Below are positions 35,568 to 45,029 of a stretch of 64,000 nucleotides of DNA, in pieces. This DNA is from Niabella sp. (GTDB lineage: Bacteria > Bacteroidota > Bacteroidia > Chitinophagales > Chitinophagaceae): contig JAGIAT010000008.1 of NCBI GenBank assembly GCA_017744715.1, positions 186,001 through 250,000 of the forward strand, in the 5' to 3' direction. Under the pieces are notes generated by a model. The model searched no databases. It saw nothing but the letters and a program-made list of their open reading frames with translations, and was not told the DNA's origin. The translations under genes and the position numbers were made by a program. Positions within the stretch are counted from its first letter, which is position 1; each line of letters starts with the position of its first letter.

Positions 35568-36455
35568 TTACTTATTCTTAAAATGTTTGGGAGAGATTCC
35601 CATGATCTTTTTGAAAACCCTCGAGAAGTGGTACTGGTCTTCATACCCCAGGCTGTACGAAATGGTTTTAATATTATGGGAATTGTCCATCAGCATCTGG
35701 CAGGCCTTCTGTATTTTAAGGGAAGTGAACAGGTGGATGGGGCTGGATTTGACCTGCTTCTTAAATAAAGAAGAAAGATGGGACGATGAAAGTCCCACTT
35801 CTGTGCTGATTTCGTCCAAACGAAGCGGTTTGTCCAGGTTTTGTTTCATAAAGGTGATGCATTGCTGGATGATGTCGTTTTCATTGGCAGATAGCTTTAT
35901 CTGCGTATTCTGAAAAGAAGAAAGATAGGCATGAACCGCGCTGCAACTGTAAATTATATTATCCGTATTGTTCATCAGTTCCAGGTGCTGGATAATGTCG
36001 TAGAAGATGAGTTGCCGCGAGGTGCTGACCACAGCGCTGACGGGAACCCTTCCCTGTGTTTTTGTAAGCAGCCGGTAATAGAAATCAGCATCCGTACCAG
36101 AAAAATGGAGCCAGTAAATGCTCCACGGATCTTTCTCATGTGCGCCGTAATGATGCGCCATACCTGCGGGAATGATAAAGAACTCGTTGGATTTTACTTC
36201 GTATTGTTTTTGCTTAATGGAATACCAGCCTCTTCCTTTTACACAATAAATTAAAATATACTGGGCGCAACCTTTGGGGCGTTCACGTTCGTGATGAGCA
36301 GCGTTGGGGTAATAACCGATATCCGTGATATAAAGGTTTTTGCAGAAGATATGATGTGCACAGAATTTTACCCGTGCCTGCGGAAGAATACAGGTCAGCT
36401 GACCTTCAAAACCTTCCATTTTTTTTTGAGCGCCGTTTGTGTTGACTGGTTTCAT
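35568..36455 (-). CDS. AraC family transcriptional regulator
   Basis: This 295-residue regulator has an N-terminal cupin-like sensor domain (YILIYCVKGRGWYSIKQ near 65-82, FFIIPAGMAHHYGAHEKDPW near 90) and a C-terminal pair of helix-turn-helix motifs: LRLDEISTEVGLSSSHLSSLFK near 210-230 and IKTISYSLGYEDQYHFSRVF near 260-280 (quoted in family terms; the full stretches are longer). It should bind a small molecule, probably a sugar, and activate transcription. It is divergent from the first susC across a 696-bp gap and is the best candidate regulator of the glycan locus. Direct repeats at its start codon suggest autoregulation. Confidence 0.9.
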   Translation of the reverse strand: MKPVNTNGAQKKMEGFEGQLTCILPQARVKFCAHHIFCKNLYITDIGYYPNAAHHERERPKGCAQYILIYCVKGRGWYSIKQKQYEVKSNEFFIIPAGMAHHYGAHEKDPWSIYWLHFSGTDADFYYRLLTKTQGRVPVSAVVSTSRQLIFYDIIQHLELMNNTDNIIYSCSAVHAYLSSFQNTQIKLSANENDIIQQCITFMKQNLDKPLRLDEISTEVGLSSSHLSSLFKKQVKSSPIHLFTSLKIQKACQMLMDNSHNIKTISYSLGYEDQYHFSRVFKKIMGISPKHFKNK

Positions 36456-36491
36456 GGAACGAACCGTTTTTTATTGCGGAACCAACCGTTT
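36456..36491. promoter_or_regulatory. Two 14-bp direct repeats, 22 bp apart, at the araC start codon
   Basis: GGAACGAACCGTTT at 36456-36469 and GGAACCAACCGTTT at 36478-36491 match at 13 of 14 places. The 22-bp phase, about two helical turns, is what AraC-type proteins prefer for their tandem half-sites. The first repeat abuts the start codon of the AraC gene. This is a candidate operator for autoregulation; no third good copy was seen nearer susC. Confidence 0.55.
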
Positions 36492-37151
36492 CCGGTAATA
36501 GTACTGTAAAAATATCTATATTTTTTTATAGCCTTTAGCACCTGCGTAAAAAATGATGATACTGCGTTCTTTTTTCAACGAAGGTTCCTTTGTCTTCAGA
36601 GTGCTTCCGGGCCGGCGAAATGACCGGAGTATGTGCTGTTATTTACTTACCGTAAAAAAAACGCGGTAAAAAAAACAGCCTTGGCTATTGGCTGAAATCC
36701 TTTGCCACATTGGTTTTTTAAGGACGTTTGAGGTTTGGAAGCCCGGCATCGGAAAATGAAGATAAAAAAACGAAGCATAAAAAAATCCATTATTTTCCAT
36801 GGAATATCTATTTCCTTGGCCTCCATTTTATTGGAATTTTACATTTATGGATGAAAGAAAAGTGGAGGAGGAAGAAACGGCTCGTGCGTAACGCTGCTGC
36901 TATGTAATTGCTAACGAAGTTGCCGGAACCGGTTTTACGCTTTGATTTCATTTTTTTGTCACGCATTAAAAGCGACCAAACACACGCTTTTAATACAGGA
37001 CAAAACGAATTGTAATGTTTGGTATAAAAAATTGGATTCAGCTTGCTTTCAGATAACGATTGGTCTTTAATCCAGATAAAACGTATGCTCCCGGCAGGCA
37101 GCAAAAACAGGTTAGCGACAGCTCCTGCTTATTATTATTAAAACGGCTATT
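36492..37151. other. Divergent regulatory region between araC and the glycan locus
   Basis: The 660 bp between the direct repeats and susC hold no gene (a 98-codon minus-strand frame at 36808 has a basic, Cys/Phe-rich, improbable product). A-tract-rich stretches lie at 36650-36680 and 36755-36800. No TAnnTTTG with a fitting -33 was found close to susC. Its length suggests more than one regulator site. Confidence 0.45.
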
Positions 37152-40100
37152 ATGTTATTAAGATTGTTTTTTGCCATCCTCCTGGTTGTTGCACTCGATG
37201 CTCAGGCTGCCAAAGCCCGAAGTGGTCTTGCTGATGCCTGGTATACAACGCAGCAGCCTGTTTCCGGTATCGTAACCGATCAAAAAACAGGATCACCACT
37301 GGCCGGCGTTACCGTTACCGTTAAAGGAACCGGCACCGGTACTTCCACAGACCAGGAAGGACGTTATTCGTTAATGGTACCGGATGGTATTGGCAATGCA
37401 GTACTTGTTTTTTCACTGGTGGGGTATAAAGAGCTGGAGCAGCCCGTGGGCCAGCAATCGCAGGTGAATGTGATATTGATTGCCGAGCAAAAGGAAATGG
37501 AAGAAGTAGTAGTGGTAGGTTATGGAGAACAAAAGAAACTGACGGTTACGGGAGCCATTGCAACCGTATCGGGAGCCGACCTTGTAAAAGCCCCTGTTGC
37601 CGGCATCAGCAACGCGCTGATTGGGATGGCGCCTGGGTTACAGGCCGTTCAAACATCCGGTGAGTTTGGCAATGATAAGGCTACTATTTTTATACGGGGT
37701 ATGGCTACCCTGAATGCAGGAGGAAGAAGTCCGCTGATCCTTATTGACGGGGTACAACGGGAAACTTATAATAACCTTGATCCGAATGAGATCGAATCGA
37801 TCAGTATTTTAAAGGATGCCTCCTCAACGGCTGTTTACGGGGTACGCGGTGCAAACGGGGTGATCCTTATTACGACCAAACAGGGAAAAACGGGCCGGCC
37901 GCAGGTAAACGTTACCGCCAATGCCGCGGCCATACAACCCACCATCCTGCCCAGTTATCTGAATTCCTATGACTACGCCATGCTGCGGAACGAGGCAGAA
38001 CGGAACGGGGGGATTGCGGCAGATAAAGTAACCTTTACATCTGAAGACCTGGAGCTGTATAAATCCGGTGCAGACCCCATCTTTCATCCAAGCAACGACT
38101 GGATCCATGAACTGATCAAACCCTATTCCTTTCAGCAATCTTACAATGCTAATATTTCGGGTGGAACGGAAAAGGTGCGTTATTATACTTCGTTGGGTTA
38201 TTTTAACCAGAGCGGGGGATACCAGCAGCCGGAGCAGAGCCTGGGCTTTCCGTACAAACAGAAATACGACAAGTACAATGTGCGGATGAACTTTGATTTT
38301 AAACTGACCCAGGACCTGCTGATACAGGTGAAACTGGGCAACCAGATCACTGATAATACCATTCCCAACGGCGGCGCGTGGGCTGCTTTCGATAAGGCCG
38401 CCAACCGCCCGCCCATGACCAGCCCGGTATTTATTGATGGCAAATACATCGAGCGGGTAATTGGTCTGCCAGGCGCTGTGCCCAACTTTAACCCCTGGGG
38501 AGATGCCGGACCTACCAGCGCCTCCGGTGCCTTTTTAACCGAACAATATTCCAGCACGCTCAATACCAACCTCCAGGTCACTTATAAACTGGACCGTATT
38601 ACCCGGGGATTAAGCGTACGGGCCATGGGCGCTTACGACAGTTATTACCTCAAGAATAAATCCGAGAGCAGGAACTTTCCCAAATGGACGGTTATGAAGG
38701 ATGCCAATGCACCCGGCGGATACCGTTTGTACCAAAGTGCCGAGGATGGTCCGTTTACCAATATCTCCGAAGCAGTGGGCGATGCCAACAAATGGCGGAA
38801 AGTATATACGGAGGCCGCCATTGAATACAAACGCGGCTTTAGCGGGCATAATGTTTCCGGGTTGGTATTGGGTAATTTTTCCCGGGAAGTGCGGCCCAGC
38901 CTGCTGTACAAGCTGCCGCATGTATACCTGGGGCTGGTATCAAGGGTAACCTATGATTATAAGAACCGCTACCTCACCGAGCTGAATATGGGATATAACG
39001 GTTCGGAAAATTTTCCTGAAGGAAAACGTTATGGTTTCTTTCCTTCCGTATCACTAGGCTGGGTTCTATCCAACGAAGCCTTCTTTCCAAAGAACGACTG
39101 GCTGAGCTTCGTAAAATTCCGGGGCTCTTACGGGGTCGTTGGAAATGATGAAATCGGTGGCCAGCGTTACCTGTACCTGGATCCGCCTTACAGCCTCAAC
39201 AACGGGGGATACCAGGCAGTGGTGTTCGGGAACCCGGGTGTGGATTTTGCCCGCTACAATGTATATAATGAAGGCGCCATCGGCAACCCAGACGTAACCT
39301 GGGAAAAGTCAAAAAAAATGGACATTGGTGCGGAGTTGAAGTTCTTTAATGACCGGCTCTCCTTTAACGGGGATTATTTTGAAGAGAAAAGAGATAATAT
39401 CCTTTGGTACCTCTCTACCGTACCGGAACTGGTGGCTGCCTCATTGCCGCCGGCCAATATCGGCAAGGTAAACAACCACGGTTATGAGCTGGAACTCGGA
39501 TATAACGGGCAGGCAAGCAAGGTACAATACTGGGTAAAGGCTAGCTATGCCTTTGCCCGTAACCAGATCATTTTCCAGGATGAACCGGATCGCAAATATG
39601 AATATTTAAGGCGGACCGGCAAACCCATTCAGCAATATTTCGGACTTACCTTCGAAGGGTTTTATAATACCCAGGAAGAGATTGATGATCCTAACCGGCC
39701 AAAATCCAAATGGGAAGGCGCCGGCCTGAAACCGGGGGATATGAAATACAAAGACCTGGATGGCAATGGCATCATTGACGAAGATGATATGGGGCCTGTT
39801 GGGCACTCCGACTGGCCGGAAGTTACCTACAGCATGTCTGGCGGTTTTTCATGGAAAGGACTTGATCTGAGTATACTGGTACAGGGTACCGATCATGTAT
39901 CGGCCAGCTTTGCGTCGGCCGCAGCCTATCCGTTTGTGTCGTCCTGGGGAAGTGCCCAGCAATGGCATATGGAGCGCTGGACGCCGGAGCGCTATGCAAA
40001 CGGGGAACCCATTTCGTTCCCGAGGGTAGAGGTGTCGCCGGATAAACAGCACAATTATCAGCCGTCCAGCTTCTGGGTGCAGGATGCTTCTTACCTCCGG

Positions 40101-40307
40101 TTAAAAAATCTTGAAGTAGGTTACCGTTTTACATCGCAGGCCCTGAAACGGATGGGTATGAGCAGTCTGCGCATTTATGTAAGCGGCAATAACCTGCTTA
40201 CCAAAAGCCATTTTAAATACAGCAAGGATCCGGATGCGCGTGAGTTGTGGGGCCGTACCTATCCGCCTATGCGGGTGTTTAACGGTGGCATCAATCTTTC
40301 ATTCTAA
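37152..40307 (+). CDS. SusC/RagA family TonB-linked outer membrane protein (first copy)
   Basis: This 1051-residue transporter imports oligosaccharides across the outer membrane with the SusD lipoprotein as lid. Order: signal (LLRLFFAILLVVALDAQA), carboxypeptidase-regulatory-like domain (VSGIVTDQKTGSPLAGVTVT, about 36-115), TonB box MEEVVVVGYGEQ near 117, plug domain with LNAGGRSPLILIDGVQRE and ISILKDASSTAVYGVRGANG (shown in part), and a 22-strand barrel ending in FNGGINLSF. All parts are intact and the length is normal (about 1000-1100). It heads the locus and is followed after 34 bp by its susD. The divergent AraC regulator lies upstream. Confidence 0.95.
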   Translation: MLLRLFFAILLVVALDAQAAKARSGLADAWYTTQQPVSGIVTDQKTGSPLAGVTVTVKGTGTGTSTDQEGRYSLMVPDGIGNAVLVFSLVGYKELEQPVGQQSQVNVILIAEQKEMEEVVVVGYGEQKKLTVTGAIATVSGADLVKAPVAGISNALIGMAPGLQAVQTSGEFGNDKATIFIRGMATLNAGGRSPLILIDGVQRETYNNLDPNEIESISILKDASSTAVYGVRGANGVILITTKQGKTGRPQVNVTANAAAIQPTILPSYLNSYDYAMLRNEAERNGGIAADKVTFTSEDLELYKSGADPIFHPSNDWIHELIKPYSFQQSYNANISGGTEKVRYYTSLGYFNQSGGYQQPEQSLGFPYKQKYDKYNVRMNFDFKLTQDLLIQVKLGNQITDNTIPNGGAWAAFDKAANRPPMTSPVFIDGKYIERVIGLPGAVPNFNPWGDAGPTSASGAFLTEQYSSTLNTNLQVTYKLDRITRGLSVRAMGAYDSYYLKNKSESRNFPKWTVMKDANAPGGYRLYQSAEDGPFTNISEAVGDANKWRKVYTEAAIEYKRGFSGHNVSGLVLGNFSREVRPSLLYKLPHVYLGLVSRVTYDYKNRYLTELNMGYNGSENFPEGKRYGFFPSVSLGWVLSNEAFFPKNDWLSFVKFRGSYGVVGNDEIGGQRYLYLDPPYSLNNGGYQAVVFGNPGVDFARYNVYNEGAIGNPDVTWEKSKKMDIGAELKFFNDRLSFNGDYFEEKRDNILWYLSTVPELVAASLPPANIGKVNNHGYELELGYNGQASKVQYWVKASYAFARNQIIFQDEPDRKYEYLRRTGKPIQQYFGLTFEGFYNTQEEIDDPNRPKSKWEGAGLKPGDMKYKDLDGNGIIDEDDMGPVGHSDWPEVTYSMSGGFSWKGLDLSILVQGTDHVSASFASAAAYPFVSSWGSAQQWHMERWTPERYANGEPISFPRVEVSPDKQHNYQPSSFWVQDASYLRLKNLEVGYRFTSQALKRMGMSSLRIYVSGNNLLTKSHFKYSKDPDARELWGRTYPPMRVFNGGINLSF

Positions 40308-40341
40308 GCTCCGTCTGTCATAACAACAAAAAACAATACGG

Positions 40342-42141
40342 ATGAAACGAAGCATAATAAATATACTGATGAAACAAGCCATCTTCAATAAACTGATAGT
40401 ATGGAGCGTCGCCTGCCTGTTGCTGGGCTCCTGTAATAAGTACCTGGAAAAACCGGAGAGCAGCGACATCAAACTGGAAGATGTGTTTGCATCAAAGGAC
40501 CGTACCGAGCAATTCCTCTGGAGTGTGTACCGTACCTGTTCTATTTTCGAGTTTCCTTACTACTGGGCTTCGGGTGAGAACGGCTATTATCATTATGGTG
40601 CTACCTATACCATTGTAGCAGCTGCAGATGATGAGGCCGATGCCTATTCCAATATCACCGGAGCCGAGGCCTTTAACAAAGGTAACTGGAGCTCCAGCGA
40701 TATCTACTGGTATGAATTCCGCAGTGAGTTCTGCTATAAAGGCATACGCAATGCCAATATCTTTATTGAGAATATAGATAAGTCTCCTTTTTCAGATGCG
40801 GAAAAGGCTTCTATGAAGGCTGAGGCCATTTTCCTGAGGGCTTTGATGCACTTTGACCTGATGCAGCGACTGGGCGGTATTGCCATTGTGGATAAGGTAT
40901 TAAAAGTAAGCGGCGCTGAAGATATACCCGAAGTACGCATACCCCGTAGCACCTATGCGGAAACGGTGAACTTTATTGTGAACAGTTGTGATGAAGCGGC
41001 AAAGAGCTTACCCAGTAGTTATGAAAGCAAATACAGAGGGCGTATTGTGAAAGGTGCCGCACTGGCATTAAAAGCCCGTGTGCTGCTGTATGCGGCCAGT
41101 CCGCTGTTCAACACCTCCCAGTCCTATGTGCCGGTAGGTGATCCCAAGCTGCGGGAACTGATCGGGTATCCCAGCTATGATCCCAACCGGTGGAAACTGG
41201 CAGCCGATGCCAGCAAGGCGGTGCTGGACTGGGCAGCCAATGAAAGCGGCTGGTGCGAATTGTATAAGGGAAAGAGCAATGCGGTAGACCGTTATGAAGA
41301 GATCTTTATCAATCCCAGTTTAAATGAGATCATCCTGGACGCGGGTTTGATGGGAACCAGCACCAATAACTACTTTGTCCGCTTCATGACACCAGGTACT
41401 GTGGTGTACACCGGCTCGGACCCGGTCAATATCGGTGTTACATTGAATTTTACCAAGTTTTATCAAAAAGCCGATGGTACCGATCAGACCTGGGATGAAA
41501 AGGAGGGCGTGGATTATCCGTATGCGCAATACCGGCAGAAATTAAAGGAGCTGGATCCGCGGTTTCAGGCATCGGTATTTTACTCTGGCGAAGAATGGGC
41601 AAGAGGTACCGGTACCGTATACCATTTTTATGAGCAGCATGGTAAACTGCTGGATGCTTACAACGGTGTGGGCTTCCTTCGCAAATTTGTAAAAGGGGTA
41701 AGCAATGCCTCCAATCCCCCGCCCAAATGGATCACCTTCCGGTTGGCGGAGTTTTACCTCAACTACGCAGAAGCATTAAATGAAATGAACGGAGACGGAG
41801 GCCAGATCACCTGGGCATTGAATGAAGTGCGCCGGCGGGTGGGCATGCCGGATTATACCTATACCAGCCAGGACGACATGCGTATGAAGATACGCCGGGA
41901 GCGGGGCGTGGAGCTGGCATTTGAAGAGCATCGCTATTTTGATGTGCGGAGGTGGATGATTGCCGGTAATGAAGGGGTGATGAAGGGCGGTATGTACGGG
42001 CTGCGTTTAAAAGGCGGCACCAATCCTACTTACCGGCTGGAGAAGTTTGAAGACCGGGTATGGAATGATAAAATGTACCTGTATCCGTTCAGGGTAAGTG
42101 AAATCAACCTGGGATATATTCAGCAAAACCCCGGATGGTAA
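40342..42141 (+). CDS. RagB/SusD family lipoprotein (first copy)
   Basis: This protein of about 599 residues is the surface-exposed substrate-binding partner of the first SusC. The signal ends in ACLLLGSCNKYL with the lipobox Cys. The TPR-rich SusD fold is seen in AEAIFLRALMHFDLMQRLGG near 155-175 and in the C-terminal RERGVELAFEEHRYFDVRRW near 515-535 (each shown within limit), followed by LYPFRVSEINLGYIQQNPGW at the end, the family's usual closing motif. A second ATG nine codons in (40369) would give a more normal signal length. Spacing to the next gene is 39 bp. Confidence 0.95.
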   Translation: MKRSIINILMKQAIFNKLIVWSVACLLLGSCNKYLEKPESSDIKLEDVFASKDRTEQFLWSVYRTCSIFEFPYYWASGENGYYHYGATYTIVAAADDEADAYSNITGAEAFNKGNWSSSDIYWYEFRSEFCYKGIRNANIFIENIDKSPFSDAEKASMKAEAIFLRALMHFDLMQRLGGIAIVDKVLKVSGAEDIPEVRIPRSTYAETVNFIVNSCDEAAKSLPSSYESKYRGRIVKGAALALKARVLLYAASPLFNTSQSYVPVGDPKLRELIGYPSYDPNRWKLAADASKAVLDWAANESGWCELYKGKSNAVDRYEEIFINPSLNEIILDAGLMGTSTNNYFVRFMTPGTVVYTGSDPVNIGVTLNFTKFYQKADGTDQTWDEKEGVDYPYAQYRQKLKELDPRFQASVFYSGEEWARGTGTVYHFYEQHGKLLDAYNGVGFLRKFVKGVSNASNPPPKWITFRLAEFYLNYAEALNEMNGDGGQITWALNEVRRRVGMPDYTYTSQDDMRMKIRRERGVELAFEEHRYFDVRRWMIAGNEGVMKGGMYGLRLKGGTNPTYRLEKFEDRVWNDKMYLYPFRVSEINLGYIQQNPGW

Positions 42142-42180
42142 TCCTGTAACGCTATAAAAAGTACGCACAAAAGGAATGTA

Positions 42181-45018
42181 ATGAAAATGAAATCAGGACT
42201 ATATCAGGCAGGAAGCGTCATTGCCATGCCCCGCCTCAGAATTGGGTTGCTGTTGTGTTGCGGCTTCCTGTGGAATGCGGCGTATGCACAATCGGTTCAG
42301 TATGATGTGAACCCCGACTCCTCGGTAAGAGTGGCCTATGGCACACTTTCCAAAGACCAGAACAATGCAGCCATTTCAAGCGTTACCGGATCGGAGCTGA
42401 AGAAAACACAGACAGCTACCTTAACCAATGCACTGGCAGGAAAACTGACCGGGCTAACGGTTACGAATACCGGGGCTGCACCGGGCTTTGATGACCCTTC
42501 TGTTTTGATTCGTGGTCAGCATACCAGCCTGAATAATGGTATCCTGCTGATTGTTGACGGTATCCAGGTGAACAGTATCAGTTTTTTGTTGCCGGATGAA
42601 ATTGAAAGTGTATCGGTGCTGAAGGATGCGGCGGCAGTGGCCATGTACGGTGCAAGGGGTGGAAACGGAGTGCTGCTGGTTACTACAAAAAGAGGAACCA
42701 TTTCAGACAAACCGCAGATATCTTTAAACATGCGGTATGGCATGCAGTCACCAACACAGCTGCCTAAAATGGCATCATCCTATGATTTTGCACGGCTGTA
42801 CAACGAAGCATTGCAAAACGACGGGTTGTCTGCATTATATACAGATGCCCAGCTGGAAGGCTACCGCCAGAAAAAAGATCCGTATCGCTACCCGGATGTG
42901 AACTGGATGGATGAGATATTGCGGAAACAGGCGCCCATACAGGATTATACGGTAAGCTTTAACGGCGGAAACCAGACGGCGAAATATTTTGTAATGCTGG
43001 GATTCTTAAACAACCAGGGATTGTATGCGCATACAGACGGTGAGCACAATGCCAATATAGGATATAATCAACTCAACCTGCGCGCCAACCTGGATGTAAA
43101 CCTTACAAAAACACTTTCTGCACAGGTGGGGATCGGTGGTAATATACAGGACCGCAAATTTCCCCCGGTAGCAACAGCCACCTTCTGGCAAAACATGCTC
43201 TCTTATGCGCCCAACCTGTATCCCGCAACCACACCGGATGGGAACATTACAGGAACAGCAGCCTTCCCCTCCAATCCGCTTGGTGATTTGCTAAAGATGG
43301 GCTACCAGTCGCGGCACGACCGGAACATCCAGATGAATATACGGGTTACCCAACAGCTGGATTTTATGACAAAAGGATTAAACGTATTTGGGGCTGTATT
43401 GTTTGATAACCTGTTACAGAACCGTTATGATAAGACCCGCACCTATGCCTATTATGAGCCAATATGGACGAAAGGTGCCAGTGGCCAGGATTCCATGTAT
43501 TACCTGCAGCGCAGCCTGGACACGGATCTGAGCGTGGTAACCGGTGGCGATTATGAGAACAACCGGATCATCTTCCAGGGTGGACTGGATTATGGACGTA
43601 GGTTTGGGGAACACGAACTGGGCGGGATGGTGTTTTTTCAACAGGATAAATATACCGTATTGGGCAATGCATCTCCCTTTGCCATGCAGAACCTGGCCGG
43701 TCGCCTCACCTATGGTTATAAGGATAAATATTTTGCTGAGGGCGTTTTCTCTTACAGTGGTCTGGAGAACTATGCACCCGGCAAGCGCTTCGGTTTCTTT
43801 CCTGCATTGTCGGCAGGATGGTTGATGCATAAAGAGTCGTTCCTGCAAAACGCAGCCTGGATCAATTATTTGAAATTGCGCGCCTCCGCAGGAAGTGTGG
43901 GAAACGATAAAGGTTCCCCGCGGTTTAACTACAACCAGTACTGGGGTGTAGCCAGCAGCCAGGGTTATTATTTCGGTACCGGGCAAAGCTGGTACAACGG
44001 GCTGGTACAGCTTGCTATGGCCAACCCGGATATTACCTGGGAGCGTGCCATGATCTATAACCTGGGTGTGGATGCTACCTTGTTTAATAGCCGGTTAAGC
44101 CTAACGGCAGATCTGTTTAAGGAAAACCGGAAAGATATACTGGTAGACCGGTCGGCCACCGGTTCTGCGCTAGCCGGCTATACTTCCGGAAGAATGGCCA
44201 ACCTGGGCAAGGTGAATAGCGGGGGTGTTGAAATTGCAGCAACATACCGTAAGGATGCCGGGGAGGTGAATTATTATTTGGGCGGACAATTCTCGTACGC
44301 GCATAATATTATTAAAGAAAGCTGGGAAACACCAAAGAAGGAGGCCTACAGTTACCGGCAGGGACATCCGACGGGGCAGTACTTTGGCCTGGAGGCCATC
44401 GGCTATTTTAAAGATGAAAGTGATATTGCCTCGAGTCCGCTGCAGACATTTTCGATCGTTGCGCCCGGTGATCTGAAATACAAGGATCAGAACAACGACG
44501 GCATCATTGATGTGAATGATCAGATCGCGATCGGGAAACAAAATTACCCGGAGATCAATTACGGGTTTCAGACGGGCGTATCGTATAAAAATATTTACCT
44601 GGACCTGTTCTTCCAGGGCGTAGCCGATAAAAGTGTATACCTGAGCGGTTATTTATTTCAGCCCTTCATTAACAATGCCAACATCCTCAACTGGGCGGTT
44701 GATGGGCACTGGACGCCGCAAACACAGGCCACGGCTACTTATCCGCGGCTGACCACACAGGCCAATCCCAATAACTACCAGGCATCCACCTTCTGGGTGC
44801 GCAATGCTGATTTTCTCCGGTTACGGAATGTGGAACTGGGCTACCGGTTACCGGTAAACCTGGTAAAGCGGGTTGGAATGGAACAGGCAAAAATATTTGT
44901 AAGCGGCATGAACCTGGTTACCTGGGATAACCTGGCGGTGGATGTGGATCCGGAGATGCTGGGGCAGGGATATCCCGTATTGAAATCCTGGTCTGCAGGT
45001 ATTATGGTCAAATTTTAA
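42181..45018 (+). CDS. SusC/RagA family outer membrane protein lacking the N-terminal regulatory-like domain (second copy)
   Basis: This 945-residue SusC-like transporter is about 100 residues shorter than its neighbour. After the signal (LLLCCGFLWNAAYAQS) only some 20 residues precede SVRVAYGTLSKDQN, a degraded version of the VVVGYG TonB box, and then the plug starts (LTNALAGKLTGLTVTNTG). The carboxypeptidase-regulatory-like domain is therefore missing. The plug has VLIRGQHTSLNNGILLIVDG and VSVLKDAAAVAMYGARGGNG-type motifs; the barrel is complete and ends in KSWSAGIMVKF. It pairs with the susD 11 bp downstream. It may use TonB differently or work as a heterodimer with the first system. Confidence 0.92.
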   Translation: MKMKSGLYQAGSVIAMPRLRIGLLLCCGFLWNAAYAQSVQYDVNPDSSVRVAYGTLSKDQNNAAISSVTGSELKKTQTATLTNALAGKLTGLTVTNTGAAPGFDDPSVLIRGQHTSLNNGILLIVDGIQVNSISFLLPDEIESVSVLKDAAAVAMYGARGGNGVLLVTTKRGTISDKPQISLNMRYGMQSPTQLPKMASSYDFARLYNEALQNDGLSALYTDAQLEGYRQKKDPYRYPDVNWMDEILRKQAPIQDYTVSFNGGNQTAKYFVMLGFLNNQGLYAHTDGEHNANIGYNQLNLRANLDVNLTKTLSAQVGIGGNIQDRKFPPVATATFWQNMLSYAPNLYPATTPDGNITGTAAFPSNPLGDLLKMGYQSRHDRNIQMNIRVTQQLDFMTKGLNVFGAVLFDNLLQNRYDKTRTYAYYEPIWTKGASGQDSMYYLQRSLDTDLSVVTGGDYENNRIIFQGGLDYGRRFGEHELGGMVFFQQDKYTVLGNASPFAMQNLAGRLTYGYKDKYFAEGVFSYSGLENYAPGKRFGFFPALSAGWLMHKESFLQNAAWINYLKLRASAGSVGNDKGSPRFNYNQYWGVASSQGYYFGTGQSWYNGLVQLAMANPDITWERAMIYNLGVDATLFNSRLSLTADLFKENRKDILVDRSATGSALAGYTSGRMANLGKVNSGGVEIAATYRKDAGEVNYYLGGQFSYAHNIIKESWETPKKEAYSYRQGHPTGQYFGLEAIGYFKDESDIASSPLQTFSIVAPGDLKYKDQNNDGIIDVNDQIAIGKQNYPEINYGFQTGVSYKNIYLDLFFQGVADKSVYLSGYLFQPFINNANILNWAVDGHWTPQTQATATYPRLTTQANPNNYQASTFWVRNADFLRLRNVELGYRLPVNLVKRVGMEQAKIFVSGMNLVTWDNLAVDVDPEMLGQGYPVLKSWSAGIMVKF

Positions 45019-45029
45019 AACGGCAACAG

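Noticed and set aside
36808..37104. 98-codon minus-strand frame between araC and susC
   Set aside because: Composition is unlike the neighbours and it would occupy the promoter region of the locus; no recognisable domain.
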